Origin: Schistocephalus solidus
Lineage: Eukaryota; Platyhelminthes; Cestoda; Diphyllobothriidea; Diphyllobothriidae
Reading direction: 5' to 3'
NCBI GenBank assembly: GCA_017591395.1
Contig: WEDG01000461.1
Coordinates: 134,501-198,500 of the forward strand
Length of the DNA stretch: 64,000 nucleotides
Shown: positions 34,231-47,700 of the stretch, in pieces
Layout of the letters: every line of letters begins with the position of its first letter
Numbering within the stretch: position 1 is the first letter of the stretch
Position numbers and translations under genes: made by a program
The notes under the pieces: generated by a model
Seen by the model: only the letters and a program-made list of their open reading frames with translations
Database searches by the model: none
Told to the model about the DNA's origin: nothing

Positions 34231-34325
34231 GTGGATGCTAACCGATCGGTTAAGGGACTCAATTATCCCGTTTTGCCTTGAGATTCAGCCCCGAGCCTCG
34301 CCAACAGCTGCACCGTGGCATAGTA
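34231..34325. repeat. R2 single copy
   Basis: GATGCTAACCGATCGGTTAAGGGACTCA, ATCCCGTTTTGCCTTG and AGCCTCGCCAACAGC match the R2 parts of the 19.6-20.3 kb block. Confidence 0.65.
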
Positions 34326-37300
34326 TTATTTTTCTTCGATTTTTATCGTAAGAACTGAGGTTCATTTTCTGTTCTGTTGACTTAGCATCTTTTAACAAGC
34401 TTTGTCAGTGATGCCATCCCATGGATGAGATACTCTGCCAGAATGTCAATTGAGTAGGTTCGTTCTCAGCACGGTAACCATAAAACTGTGGCGTCATGGG
34501 TCAGAGTGAACGTTCTACTCAGGGGATGTGGTAATATATCTAAAAACTTCAATTTATATAGTTTCAATGTTCACATTCAAAGCATTGGCACGGTTTCTGG
34601 AATAGGAGGTTTTTCAAGGGGAATTTAGAGGAGGGTGGCTAATGTCCTGGTGTGAGTTCTAAGCCACATCGGCAAAGTCAACTGGAAGAGGCGTTCCCCT
34701 CTTTGACTTGGTTAAAGGACAGAACGAGCCGTTTTGTGAGTAGCTGTGTGGACCACTGTAAAGCACTTCACGCCAAGCATAACTAAAAATGAAGTAACTA
34801 AACCTTTTAAAAGGAAGAAACCTTACAATGGGCTCTCATTTCTCATAATGGAGAGACCGCTGAAAATGATCTGGCCTTAAAAGCTGTAATTGAATACAAA
34901 AACGTGAAAGCCATAAATTATATCTAAATTTATTCTCAACGTTCCTTATCTATAAACCCACCGGGATTAAAAAGCAACCGTATTTCGCCAACTATCTGTA
35001 CTTTACCGAACAAATGGGAAGGCAACCCCTTGCAGTTTAGGTAGAGTCTGGCTCATTCTGCCTACAGGGAGTTGAATTATAGTTTTATCTTTTGCAGAAA
35101 TACGGAACCAGAAAGAGATATAGGCTTTCTTCTCAAAGTATCATTTCAAGCATCTTAGCGAGAACTGCTTCTATTGTCATGGGAGCAAAAAAACATAATA
35201 TATGGGAAGAGAGTAAGTGGGTTTGCATATAAGCAGTACAACTATTATGGCGATATGTGTAGTCTCTTTTTGGGCATTTGTATGTCTTTACAGGTAAGGG
35301 AACTTGCCAGAGGTGGCGATAAGAGACGTCAAAATGCCAATGCATGACAAGCAATATGATTTAGACTACGGTGCATAGAGCGGAAACATTTCACTGCAAG
35401 TAATTCAGTGCTAAGTTGTTTTAAAAAATGCAGAAAAATCAGGTAGCGTAGGAATGGCTCTGTCGAGTATGTTTTCCTCTAGAAAACGCTGTTCGCGTAC
35501 CATATTTGAATTGAACGCTTTGCCCCATGACCCGAGCAGTTTATTTTGGAAGACAAAGTAATTGAGAGTGAATCCATGTTCACAGGAATTTTCACTTTGC
35601 TTGGTCTTACTATATAAGAAAGTCCTTCGAGGAGAAGTGCAAATTGTTTTCGCACAAAGTTATCTTTTGGACACGAGGAAGTCTTAAACCAAATAGAAAT
35701 TTGCGATTTTCCAAGAAACAAATCTGAGGATCTTAGCCACATAGAACCGAACAGATTATACACAGCTGTCGAAGGAAATTTAATCACAGAGTAAATAGCG
35801 CTATGGGTCTGCGGAGGTTGCTAAAATTTAATATACACTGTCGTCTGCCTGTCCTATCTTATAAGATGGAGAAGCCCAATAATTATATACAGTTTCAGTG
35901 CTGGAACAATGTTGCTAAAATATAAATGTAAGAAGATGAGTTGCGTAACACAGGCAAGAGGAAGATAACTTGATCGCTGTAACGAAAATTAAATTCACAC
36001 TACGCTCGAGCGCCTTATCAGGGAATGAGCTAATTACAGGATACATTTTCTATACAACTTCATACCTATGAAAAGTAGCGGGTTGTATATTTTCCGTCAA
36101 TTAATGTAACTGGTGTGATGATTACTAGATGAATCGCACCCAATTCGTGAAATGGCTCAATTTCATCAGCAAAACTGATCATCAGCAAGATAATCACTTG
36201 AAAATTCTACTCACTGGCCTTGGAGCTAGAAGTCTTGTTAATTCACCCCTTCACAGCTTAAATAAGCACTCCGCCAAGGCAAAAACTTAGTAAAAAATAT
36301 AGCGAGCAGATGGTAGTTCTCCTTCTTATCGACTGTGGCTCAGGGAATCATGCCTTAAACAATTATCTGCTGTTGCGAGTTTCATCCCTAATGAAAGATT
36401 TGCTTCGGTGAACTTAAAACAGTCACCGGTTCCTCTGAAATGAACACCAAATTTGGATTTATGTTCATCGATTAACTGCTGCTACCTGTTCGGGCACCCG
36501 CGTCCAGTATAATCTTTCACTTACTCAGATGAATATGTTTTGCTCCTAGCTGCACCAGATTCGAAAAACACCTGGTTATGTTTTCCGTCATGGAGGTGGA
36601 CCCTTAGGCCTTATTATTTGAGGCCTGATATTTATTTTGGGCGGTCAAGCAATCAGCGCAAAAATAACAACTATCTGCGAGGAGTTAAAGAGCTGATAGG
36701 TGTGCAATTTCATGCAAGATGCATTCTATAAAACCTTTACTGCGAATTCTCCAGCAACCATTATAGGTTGTAAGCTCTGATGGGTATAAATGTGACAGGC
36801 AACATTTTATTTGGGCTGTATTATTAAAAATAGTTCAAAAGTTTGAGCGGAAATCAGCAGTAGCTTTGTTTAAAGACCATTTAATATGAATGACTGTCCG
36901 AGACTATATCTACGTGTTCTTATTTTTGGAGGACACTTATGTTAATAAGATTTATTTACCAAAACCGCAGTGGCCAATCTGAAAATGTTTTTCAATACTC
37001 GTAAATCAGATAGGACAATATGCAAATTGCACGCTATTTTTAGTACTAAAAAGAATTCCCAAAAATTCTGATTTGTTTACAGTCTAGGTAGTTGCTCAAA
37101 AAGCAATAACTACGACTTTAAACGACCTTTAAGTTCCAGTGCTATACATCCATTCCGTAAATGACATAAAGACGTCCATTGTGAAGCATTCGGTTAAACT
37201 TTCACTAGTTTGCCACGCTGCTTTTGTTGCAGTATAGTTTCTGCTAAAAGATGATCTCTTAATGAACAGAAGCAGCTATATCCGTTTAACTAATAGGATC

Positions 37301-40300
37301 TATTCACAAGCCCACTCTGCAAACAATTTTTATTTGTAGAATGACACATAGCTGTGTGTATTGATGAAACAACTGATTGCATTTTAAAGAGAAAGACTAG
37401 GTTCACAATTATCAGTATTTCTGACTGAAGTGCGTATGAAAACGGGATTTTCAATTTTTCCCACAAATTTATTTCAGAAAAATGAAGAACGTGAGTGTAT
37501 GTGAAATGCACTAGTTTTTTAAAAAAATATAAATGGTTAGAAAAGGTTTTCTATTCAAAGCAGGCCATTGCTGTGGACATGAATTTTACTAGACTATTAA
37601 AGTTAATGTCCGAATGTGTCTACAAATCTGGGCTATGACAAGTTTACTTTTAAAGATTGCTTTCAAAAAATGCCAGAACCTCAGTACCTTTGTGGATGAA
37701 AACGATTTCTGACGGAACGGAAACGGCCTGCTCATAATGGCACCTGCCAACTGTATTTCATATTTTTAGTCTAACTGAACTCACGAACTTTTCTCTGGGG
37801 AAACTTATTGTTCTGTGATAATCTTATTCCGCAGATTGTCTTGTTATCGTACTTAATCGCATCTTGAGCAATGAAAACAAATAAGTGTGGTTAGAGCCAC
37901 ATAACACCGTTTGACGGACAAAATCAACCATCAAACATTTGACTGGTTTTAATATTCTTCATTGAACTAACTTTTAAAGAGTGCATTTTTTGAGCAATAT
38001 CCAAAGAAAGGGAGTTTACATAGTACTGTGATTATGGTTTTTAATTTACTCAGTTGATTGTAGGAACATTAAAAATTGTGTTAAGGCATTTGACACGAAT
38101 TCTCATGCGTTAGGAATTTCCAAATTATTTGCTCCTTTTTGGTGCCAACCAATTTTAAATTGCTTTCAGTATTACCGCGGTGGGATTTACCTGAAGAATG
38201 TTCCTCATCATTTGAGTATATTTTTCGATGCATATGGAATGGTTTACGAAAGAAAAGGAGTATTATTCGTAACTTTGCACATATTTCATAAGCTGTTTCA
38301 CTCACTGTAAGTAGGTTAATCATATATATTTGTCTTCATGAGTGCAAAAACCAAACTTATTTCAAGCAGGCTATGTAAACTTCCCAATGTACTGTATCCT
38401 TACTTGCACATGAGAGAAAATATTTCCAATATAGTTGTGGGCTCATTGTGTTGACAGTTTACCCGCAAATTTCGCTCAATTACTCAAATAAAGGCACTAA
38501 ATAGAGGCTATTACACGAAAAAAGCATTAAGGAGTTTTTTACTAGAAAATAAGGAAATAAGTGAAAAAAACCTTGTTTTACAGTGTATTAAATCAGTAAC
38601 ATTTCGCATTTTCCACTTAATTAACGGTAAAATGTATGAATGCAGTAAACGTAAACTTCCTCTTGAGATGCGTACAACCATGTAATCTGATTGATGGAAA
38701 AACCCTATGAGCTAAGTTTAACGTTAAGGCCAAACAGAATTTACCTGTTTTATATTCTAAGCATGCAACGGGTTTATACAGCAGACGGTTAAGTGTGAAA
38801 TTAAGTCGCGACGAAAGTCGTGAAATTTCGGCAAATAATGAGGGTGACCCGCGTTTTTCTTTGATAATTTACGGATAAATGTCCAGTAAGAACAGTATTT
38901 ATTCTTATATTTAACAATATTAATTTCAATAATCTACAGGTGGACGAATAAAACAATAGTATTCAAATGCTTTCGGTATGATAACATGCATTTTAAGTTT
39001 ATATAGGCTGCCAAATGATATTCACAGACAAAAAAGGATGATTGAGTGCATATCCATAAAGTGTAGGGCAAGGGGCATCTGTTTCAATTGCAGAAACGTT
39101 CTCAGAATATGTATTTTTTGTATAATCGGCTACTTCAGCATCATTTTCCATTTGAAACCCTAACTAAACAGAAAAGTTGACTAAAAGTGGAAATTATGCC
39201 ACAACTTCTGACGTTTGTGATGGCTCTCCACTTTCAAAACAAACAGACTCCTTTTAAGCTGAGGAAAGGAAAATTAATTAGTTAGCATCAACCAGTTCCG
39301 TTAAATATGACAAGCTAGAGTAATTAAAATTTGCATGAGTAAATAAAACGTCCACAATGCTGCAGTTTTTCATCCTGATGGAAACCATTTTCACAAATCA
39401 ACGAACCCAAAAACTGCAGTCCATCCTGTACTGCCTCACGGAGTGGTGGCGTGCACACCGGTATCAAAATTGGAGATCAACGCCAACATTCTCCTCCTCA
39501 TCTTTCCTATAGACCAGTTAAAGACGACTCGTAAGAAAGTTGATTACTCACGCAATACCCTTTTCGTGAATAATAAGGCTTAAACCAAGGTTCGTATGGC
39601 CTGACTGAAAGTTGACCAAAAATACTAGAGTAATAAATTGGGTGTGGTGGTAATAGCGTTTTTATTGAAAATTCCATAACGTCTTGAACAGAGCCATCCA
39701 CCAAAGAAAATTAAATCTAACCACATTAACACAAGTTTGCGGTTATTGCGTATTAGTATCAGTATATTGCGTAGTCGCAAGTAGTGTTTTCAAATCAAAC
39801 TGACTAGCTAGGAAAACAGAAGTATAAATGACCGCATGAACACTGTCATACAATTTTTATGGAATCTTCGACCTAAAGGAAACACAAATCCGGAAAAGTA
39901 CATAAGTTTGAAGGAACTGCCTACCATAGGAGTCAGACTGCAAGGTTTCTATCTCAGTTAATTTGCAACTCCTGTACAGTTCGAAATTGCATCTGGAATG
40001 CAAAGTAGTCAATGAGGATTTCAGTGTCAACATAATCACCAATGATTTAGTCCCAAACATGGCTCGTTTAATGGAAAAATAAGTAGCCTCATTTATGCAT
40101 CATTGACTAATGTGGGAGATGATAATATGCTAAATTGCAATAAAGACAGAATTTTGCAGCAGAATGCTGTATTATAAGTGAGATGCCATCCCGCGGCGGA
40201 TGGAGGGTAAATTACGGCAATGCCGATGAAATAATTAATTACTAAATATTCCATAGCCCAAAAGTAGCTTTCCATCTGAAAAAAGGAGCCATGGGAAAAT

Positions 40301-43300
40301 AAATTTACCTCCTTATGCTTCATATTCATGCTTGAACTGCTCTTCAGGGACATCCACAGATACGAATAATTCAGACGCAAACCGCAGCTTAGTTGACAAG
40401 ATCCTGCCACATATTTGCGTTCGGTGAAGCTGAAATGCTCGTGGGAGGCGACAATCGTGTGAGCAGCGATATGTTTGATTCATGGCTCACGGGCCCCCAG
40501 TCTATTACCAAGTAAATTGAAATGCTAAACCTTTAGTCACAGACATAATTTGGCCAAAGTGACAAGCCATGCTGAGAGTACGCAGGCGAACATGTTTGTC
40601 AACTTCAGAGCCGGGGAGGCAGACGAAATGGGGGACGAAAATTTCAGCCAGTAACGACTCGAATGCGAGTCATCAAAAAAGCTCACAAAAGAGGGCAAAT
40701 ATCTTTCATAGAAGAAGAGCCATAATATTCCGATGTCTGCATTAGCAAAAAGACTGCATCCTATAAATCTTGCAATTGCTTATTTATTACTTATCCGTAT
40801 CAGATGATGTTCCTAATGATGGTTTTGAGCATCACATCAAAACGCCAGGCGAATAAAGAGCTTGTGTCCGCGATCATGTCTACTTATTCATAATCACTTC
40901 TAGGATTCGCGGCTTCACTTATAGCGACAGCATTCTATCCGTATGCGTATCCAATTTATCTGTTTCCATAAGCTTGAAGGCATACTTACTGACCTGACAA
41001 CAAGACAAGCAAAACGATTTGAAAAAGAGTGTTATAGCATGCATTGGTGAATCAGCACTTTGGCACCCATATTTAAAACTTTTGAGCAGGTTTTTTGTAT
41101 AATTTCAGAGCCAGTGGATCCAAATGTTTTCATTTGACTTGAAATCTTCTTGATTGCTTTGTGTGACCAGTAGCTTGCAATCAACGAGTGCAAATGTGGG
41201 CTGCGCAGTATGTGAAGTTTCCTGGTAAAATGCAAGGTATGCTAAAGGTCAATTTGCCTGCTCTTTTTTGCTCACTATGAACACTAAATACTGATTAATT
41301 TTAAGTAGTCTTTGCACCTTCCATTGAGATATCAGGGGTGATGGCTTCTTGTATTCCAACTGTCGAAGTGTTCAGTAAATCAAGCTGGGGAGACTTTAAG
41401 GTATTCGCGCGTGCAGTTTACTAAGTTATGATTTTACTGGTTATCGTCTTATTTATTTTGGTATATTTAAAACACACCGTAATGACAAGTGCTTCAGTAA
41501 GTTTTCATGGGATGGTTTTGCTTTTAGCCTGCATGTAATGAAGATAAAAGTTTCAGTAAGTACGTAATATGTGACCCAACTCAGGAAACAAGGGGTAGGT
41601 CAACGTGTTATATTTAACCGTACCAAATGTCAGCCTTAACCTAAATCTATCTCTTGAGCTTTTTATGGTTAGCATTTGCTGCATCCGTTTTAATTTGATG
41701 ATGAAAGATTGCACAGAGTGAGCCTCAATCCTACTCCCGTCCAGGGTTCGAATAAACGTAGGAATGACAGCGCATATAATGGTCGGTGTTATGGTAACCT
41801 ACCGGATCTCGCAACCTGCACACTTCTCGGGGCAACAAACTGCTGTGTGACCCCAACGAAAACTATCTAGGATTAGGTTTGGGTAAGGTGGGGGCTCTCA
41901 TTTTCTTCCTTTAGCCCACCCATAACTATCCTCTATTACCAGCAATCCCGTATTACTCACTGACCTGTCCTTTATTCCCTGAGTTGAGGCAAATATTCAG
42001 TTTTTGTCCAAAATTTGTTTTTTTAAATGCTGTTCTGGTGAAATGCAGATCAATGTCTTCTTATAACTTTATTCATATCGAAAACCACCGAGGAACAGAT
42101 ATAACAGCCGTGCAATGTGTTGTTCCCCAAAACTCTTGTTGCATGTGCTTAACATAAGATTTACCAAGATAACCTGTTTTATAATGAAAGAAACACTAAA
42201 AAGCAATTGACCGGCCGATATGTTGTACCAATAAGTAAGGCCTGCTCTCAAAAATTCATCTTCATGGCAGATACATCTACGAGGGGGTACCCGAAAATTG
42301 GGAATTATTTTCTGTAGGCAAGTGGGTTGGTAGCGCTGCCCCGCCCAATAAGTACGTAAACTAGGCACTTTTTTGCCCAGTTGGCCAAGGAAATTTCATA
42401 AGAAACCATCGTCGCAGAGAGAGGTAATGCTTTATTAACCCTGTCCCCCAAAGCTCTCAGCGAGTTTTTGACGACAACCATGAAGGAGCAAAACGCAAAT
42501 ATCTTCCTTCTTGCTTATATCCATAGGAAAGCTTATGCGAAGGAAGGTAAAGACCAGGCAAGAATTTCGAAGTAGTTTGCTCAGTTCAAAAATTGTCAAT
42601 TGTCACTTGAGGACTAATCCCGTTCAGAAATAAAATTTTAAGTACATAATTGTTTGCTTCTTCGAAAGTAGAGGAGTGGTTCACCTTGAGGTTTTTCCGA
42701 ATATAAATACAAAGAACTACCAGTATGGTCTACAAATACTTAATCACTAGCGTTAGATAGTGAGAAAAAACTATATGAAACGTGGTGATCAGAAGACTGG
42801 CTAATTCACCATCAAAACCCGCCTACCAAACTGGCATTTAAAATTAACAATGGTTTCTCCTTCCCCTTAATCGTCCGACCTAGCCTTGTGCAACTTATTA
42901 TTCTTTCCAAGAATAAAGAAATATCTAAAGAGAAGACATTTTGGGACATAGAAGAGCTAAATAAAAAAAGCTGGAGACACTTACCAACACTGGCTCAGAG
43001 GGATTCAAAAAAGGATTCGAGCAGATGTAAACCAATGAAGTTAACTACACATCATCTAATTAACATTATTTTAAGGGAAATGAATTTTTCGACTTAAGCT
43101 TCAATAAACAAATTATGCAAATAATCCTTGGTTATTTCGATATCTCTCTAGTCAGTTCAGGATACTAGTCGTGAATTTGAAGATTTCAGACTGGCAGGGT
43201 AACTCAGTCCTCGTGTACTTAGTTGAGAGTAACTGGAAGGCTGAAAGTTAGCCTACATAGCCTTCAGCTTTGCGCCCGAGCCCAAATTCGGTTTTCTTAA

Positions 43301-44559
43301 CAAAATGGGTAGGCGAGGAGAGTGCGGTAAAAGCTGGGCAAGTCTGCCTTACCAAAAACAAATTCGCGCGCAAGTCTCCAGTTTGTGCGCTGACTTAATA
43401 GTTTACGGGATGGACACTGTCGCTTGCGACGGTCAAACCCACAAAGTTGGCACCAGAAATGTTACATGTTTTGCAAGAGACTTGGTCATGAAGTGTGTGT
43501 ATGAGGTCGCGCGGTACCTTCTTCCAGGTGGATACAAATGTCATTATATCAAAAGATGCCTCAACTTTATAAAGTGTGAAAGGAGGTTATACTCCAAGAT
43601 GAGAGCGGTCTTTGTACATTAGTCTTTAAAACTGAAAAACCAATATATTTTAGCCCTTTGATAAAGGCAATTGTATGTTTTTTTTGAATTCCTAGCATTG
43701 AGGGAAATGGCAAATGATAAGGTTGTTTGGTTATCAAGAATAAGATAAAAGACAAGATTGTCAAAGGTCCATAGAAACAATATTGTCTGAGTGTGTCCAC
43801 CCAAACATTGTTTTCGAAACACTGAAGTGCTTAAAAAAATGCGCCGTTTTCAAAGCCCGTTTGAATTCAAAGGCCTTGTAATTTTAGGTATACGATGGAC
43901 TCTTCTTTAAAATGCATCAAAATCCCGAAAGTTTGGTGGAAGATTCAAAATGAGATATGGTAAGATCGCATACAGCCCCGCATGCTAAGATCTAAATACT
44001 GTTTCTTGATCAATACTGAACCAAATTTAACAGAATGCAATTATTCTTTAGAGACTGCAATTGTCCCAGATTACGGTTGACCTCTACTTCAAAGTTTGTG
44101 AAATTTAAAGGTTATTTGACTGTAATGAGCAAACGTTTAAGACGGCAGAGCGCTTTCTAATATTTATCTCACTCACCTAAATTTAATTCTACATACTTTT
44201 CCAAACATATATTATTTTCAACCTATCAATACCATCTGCATCCTTTTTATGCATATTTTAGCGAATAAAAATTCCAAGTGATGTTGAAAAAGCAAGTGAA
44301 AAAGTGGTGTAAGCAAATTTACAAAATAAAAGATGTGATCTTTTCGCTGAAAAGTAGTGCAAGTGCAGGCTTCCCTTAAAAGGCTCTGAAACAGCTCATA
44401 AAAATCTTTAGATCGACATAAAATCAAATATCAGCTCAATTTATTCATACCTGAAATAATCAGGGTTTATGGATGCCATCCTGAAGAGATAACCAAGTAG
44501 ACAGTAATGTGCGATGCAAGAAGGATGCGGTAGTGCCAAAAGGAAGAATGCTCACTTAC
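34326..44559. other. long stretch without recognised exon; probably HCN intron or 3' flank
   Basis: Ten kilobases downstream of the last HCN exon found. I looked on the minus strand for a cyclic-nucleotide-binding exon (motifs PGD, KMYFI, SYFGE) and found none. Unrecognised frames: minus 35479-35787 (102 codons), minus 35133-35354, minus 40093-40410, minus 41032-41235, minus 42069-42368, plus 43305-43622 (105 codons, relatively GC-rich). None has a motif I can name. Confidence 0.4.
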
Positions 44560-44706
44560 CTCTCGAAGACACTCAGAAAGTTCATCCAAAATGACCATTT
44601 CGTTGAACATTTTGCCCTGGTATCGATGTTCATAGTAGTTGGCAATTTTCTGTCGCAAAACACGTGGGAGCTTGCGGAATGCCATGTACTCTTCAACTTG
44701 TTTGAA
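44560..44706 (-). CDS. HCN: HCN channel, C-linker exon
   Basis: This exon of 49 codons reads [20 protein letters not shown], then [16 protein letters not shown] and [11 protein letters not shown]. That is the A' to C' helical part of the HCN C-linker, which passes cyclic-nucleotide binding to the gate. [13 protein letters not shown] and YYEHRYQGK are hallmark family sequences. On the minus strand the acceptor is a T-rich tract ending TTTTTTAG before TTC, and the donor is GAGAG followed by GTAAGT. Both ends are phase 0. The 147-bp length equals, as I recall, the matching vertebrate HCN exon. The next exon should start the binding domain (E/D-V/I-x-N-Y/F-N) but was not found. Confidence 0.93.
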
Positions 44707-47700
44707 CTAAAAAAGTATACATCAGCATACAATATGTGCACTTCTTTTACTAAAACAACATAAATTCATTGCCTTACTGAAAGTTTGCAATTTATATCGT
44801 AAACTAACCCTCTTTGTCACGCAAATGTATTTCGTATTTCGTAAATACCCTTTAAACCGTGATAAATAGTTCAATAGCAAAATTAAAGTTGACCTCTTCA
44901 AGCGGACTGCAAATACTACTAACAAATAGCAGTAGTAAGCTAACCACTAAAATGCATTGATAGTATTAGAACATTCAATTCTGATTGAGCCTTTTCCGAC
45001 GTCATATTTTCTGCCAACTGCCATAAATTTTGAAAGATATGTTGCATATTAATGTTAATTTTTGTTGAAGGAAAAACTCCTTTTTAAAAATTTCTGGACG
45101 TGCAACTTATTGTGTGAATGTAAGACGTTGTCCATGATTTCAGAGTAAAAAACTGCCTTCTTGAATAGAACGATAGAATTTGGTTCTCAAACAGCTAACT
45201 TAAAACTGGATACTACTGAAAATAATAAAAAAATCAGAATAAGAGAGCAACAAGTGCTTGGCTTTTCAAGATGTTGGGAAATTTTCAGCTAAATATTAAA
45301 ATAATTATCTTTTCCTGAGATACAATGTACATGTATATAAACCACCACCCTAGAAACTACATTTACCTCATGGTATTTAAGCACATTATAATATTTTTCC
45401 TTAGTTGTGAATAGAAGTTCCAGTGTTAAAAGATTCTGGATTTTGCATTTTGCAACATGATCTAACCTTTAAAACTGTCCTTATTAATTGGTTATGCCAT
45501 GGTTTAGGGAAAATTTGGTTAGCTGCAGAACGCTGTGATGCATTCGTTCTGATGACAGAAAGTATATGCAATGAAGGTTCTTACTAAACTTCTCTTGGAA
45601 CCATATGCAATTCAATTTTACTTGAGGGTTCGATTCGGGTTTATATGAAGCCACGACTTAAAAGTCGCACGATAAATTGTCCAAATTAAAAATGAAATGA
45701 CTATCTGCCTAACAGGATTGAGTGCAAGTATGTTACCTTCTACGGAATCACATCAATTGTACAAACATTAAAAGTCGCATTTACTAGCCTGTTCTATTCA
45801 ATTATTACACCAGCAGTTTGCCAACTGATCAGTTTTCGAAAGAATTGACTTTTCTACTAGAAGGATGCAATGAGTTTGGTTAGAATTTGCATGCCTTCTG
45901 CATCTCCAGCGAACACGCAAATTCAGGCGCCACCACATTGGCAGGAGGCTATATACGCATTTTATTTGGCAACCTACGAAAAAAATGCTTGCGACGCTAT
46001 CCGCCACAGGATGTTGGACAGATGGCAATGGTTTCTGCTACTTTGATTAACACTGTACTGCAGTCGTGCATCACGGTCTGATATTCTTCACGAAAGATGC
46101 TGCGAGTGCGCTTTAGTAGTTCAAACATCTGGAATTCAAATTTCTACGCAACGCACATTTAGTGTCGCGAAATGCGAATTTCGCCTGTGCCTCCATAAAA
46201 TCCTAGTAATTAAACTCTCCCAGTAAAGTTTAACTGAAATGGTTTCAAGCTTAGAAAGGATCAGTTAAGGGCAGTTGAAATAATCAATAACATGTCGAAT
46301 TATTCCAAAATATTGAAGTCACTCAAAAGGGCACACTTTTGGATTAGCTTATTTCTGGTGGCCTGTATACTTCAGAAAAAAGAATGCATAATAAAATAAA
46401 ATTCATTTTCTCCAGTGGCGTTCAAGGAGATTGCAAATGTAACTTCAAAACACTGTTTAAATTATTTGCTCATATAGTCAATGGAAAAAAGAATAAGGTT
46501 GTCCTCAAATTACATACTCGTACAAAGTAACCTTTGGGTTTTGAAAAGTCTCAATCGTTCCTTTTATTAAGACCATAAAACATCCTTACGAACAGACTCA
46601 CATCGGTACGTTTAGCAATACTGCTTTTGAAGTATACACTACAATCTCTAGCCTTTGAAGCATTTCATGAGATCTGTATTACGTCTTTTCATAAGCATAG
46701 CAACCTTTATATGGTTCCTTTCCCAGATAGAAAACAGCGTAGAGTTTTTAAATCCGAAGCGTACATGCAGCTTTGGAGTGGAATCAAAAGTATTCGGAAG
46801 TTACAAACAGTTTAGGACCTAAACATACAATTTTTATTTATAAAATTTGTAGAGGACTTTATTTTCTACAAACACAATAAAAAATATATATCTTCGTTGC
46901 TTATTTTCTATAAAATATATTGAGTTCATAAAGTCATAAACCATGACTGGGGGACACTTCCTATTATTTAAGTGGTTACTGTTTACTGACACTTGTTTAT
47001 ATAGGCAGCGAGAAAAGTCCATCTCTCGTCAACAGCATGACGCACATGAAATATTTTGAGATCAATCGGCACTTTAATCAATATTACAGGCTCGCCTTAG
47101 TAACTGTCGCTAGTGGAAACCAGTTAGAAGTTCATGAGATAACCCATAAAATGTAGCTTGATATTTCCACCCGAAATAAAACGCAACTGCTAAAAATGGA
47201 GTAGAAATTAAACTTATGATATCCTGAATTTAAACGACAAATGGTGAAAAATCACAACCCGTTTCATGTATCCAAAGGATGCCACAAGTAACATAAAAGC
47301 CATTTTTTAGTTGAACCCTGAAAAATATATAGGTCAACCGTGTCAAACTCGGCTTTCTTAGCTATATTTTAAGAATTTAACCTCATTTCCTTGGGTGATA
47401 GATAAAACAAGCTTTAAATTATCATTAACATAAGCATTGTCAGAGGTGTAGGCTTCATATAATGAATGAAGGTTCATATTGGCAAAATAAATATGATTTG
47501 GACCAGGCAAAATTAGAATGAAATTGTGGAATTTGTGCACAGAAAGCCCGCAAGAATTGAAGGTAGCAAACGAACGTGTCTATTAAGCTGTAGCATTAAC
47601 ATACCCCTACGTTGGTTTTGATACAAAAGGAAAGGCTTTATTGGCGACGTCTGAAAATGCTTGAGTTAACCAGCCAGTGATAAAAACGGGTGCAATTTAT

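Noticed and set aside
34043..34351. Plus-strand frame of 102 codons
   Set aside because: Its second half is repeat R2, so it is a chance frame.
35479..35787. Minus-strand frame of 102 codons downstream of HCN
   Set aside because: It lies where a cyclic-nucleotide-binding exon might be, but has none of the PGD, YFGE or R-x-A signatures.
36400..36450. GTGD on the minus strand as a possible cyclic-nucleotide-binding PGD motif
   Set aside because: Neighbouring residues do not fit the beta-roll or the phosphate-binding cassette.
43305..43622. Plus-strand frame of 105 codons, Cys-rich and fairly GC-rich
   Set aside because: No recognisable motif or splice context; cysteines have no zinc-finger spacing. 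It may be an unidentified element remnant.
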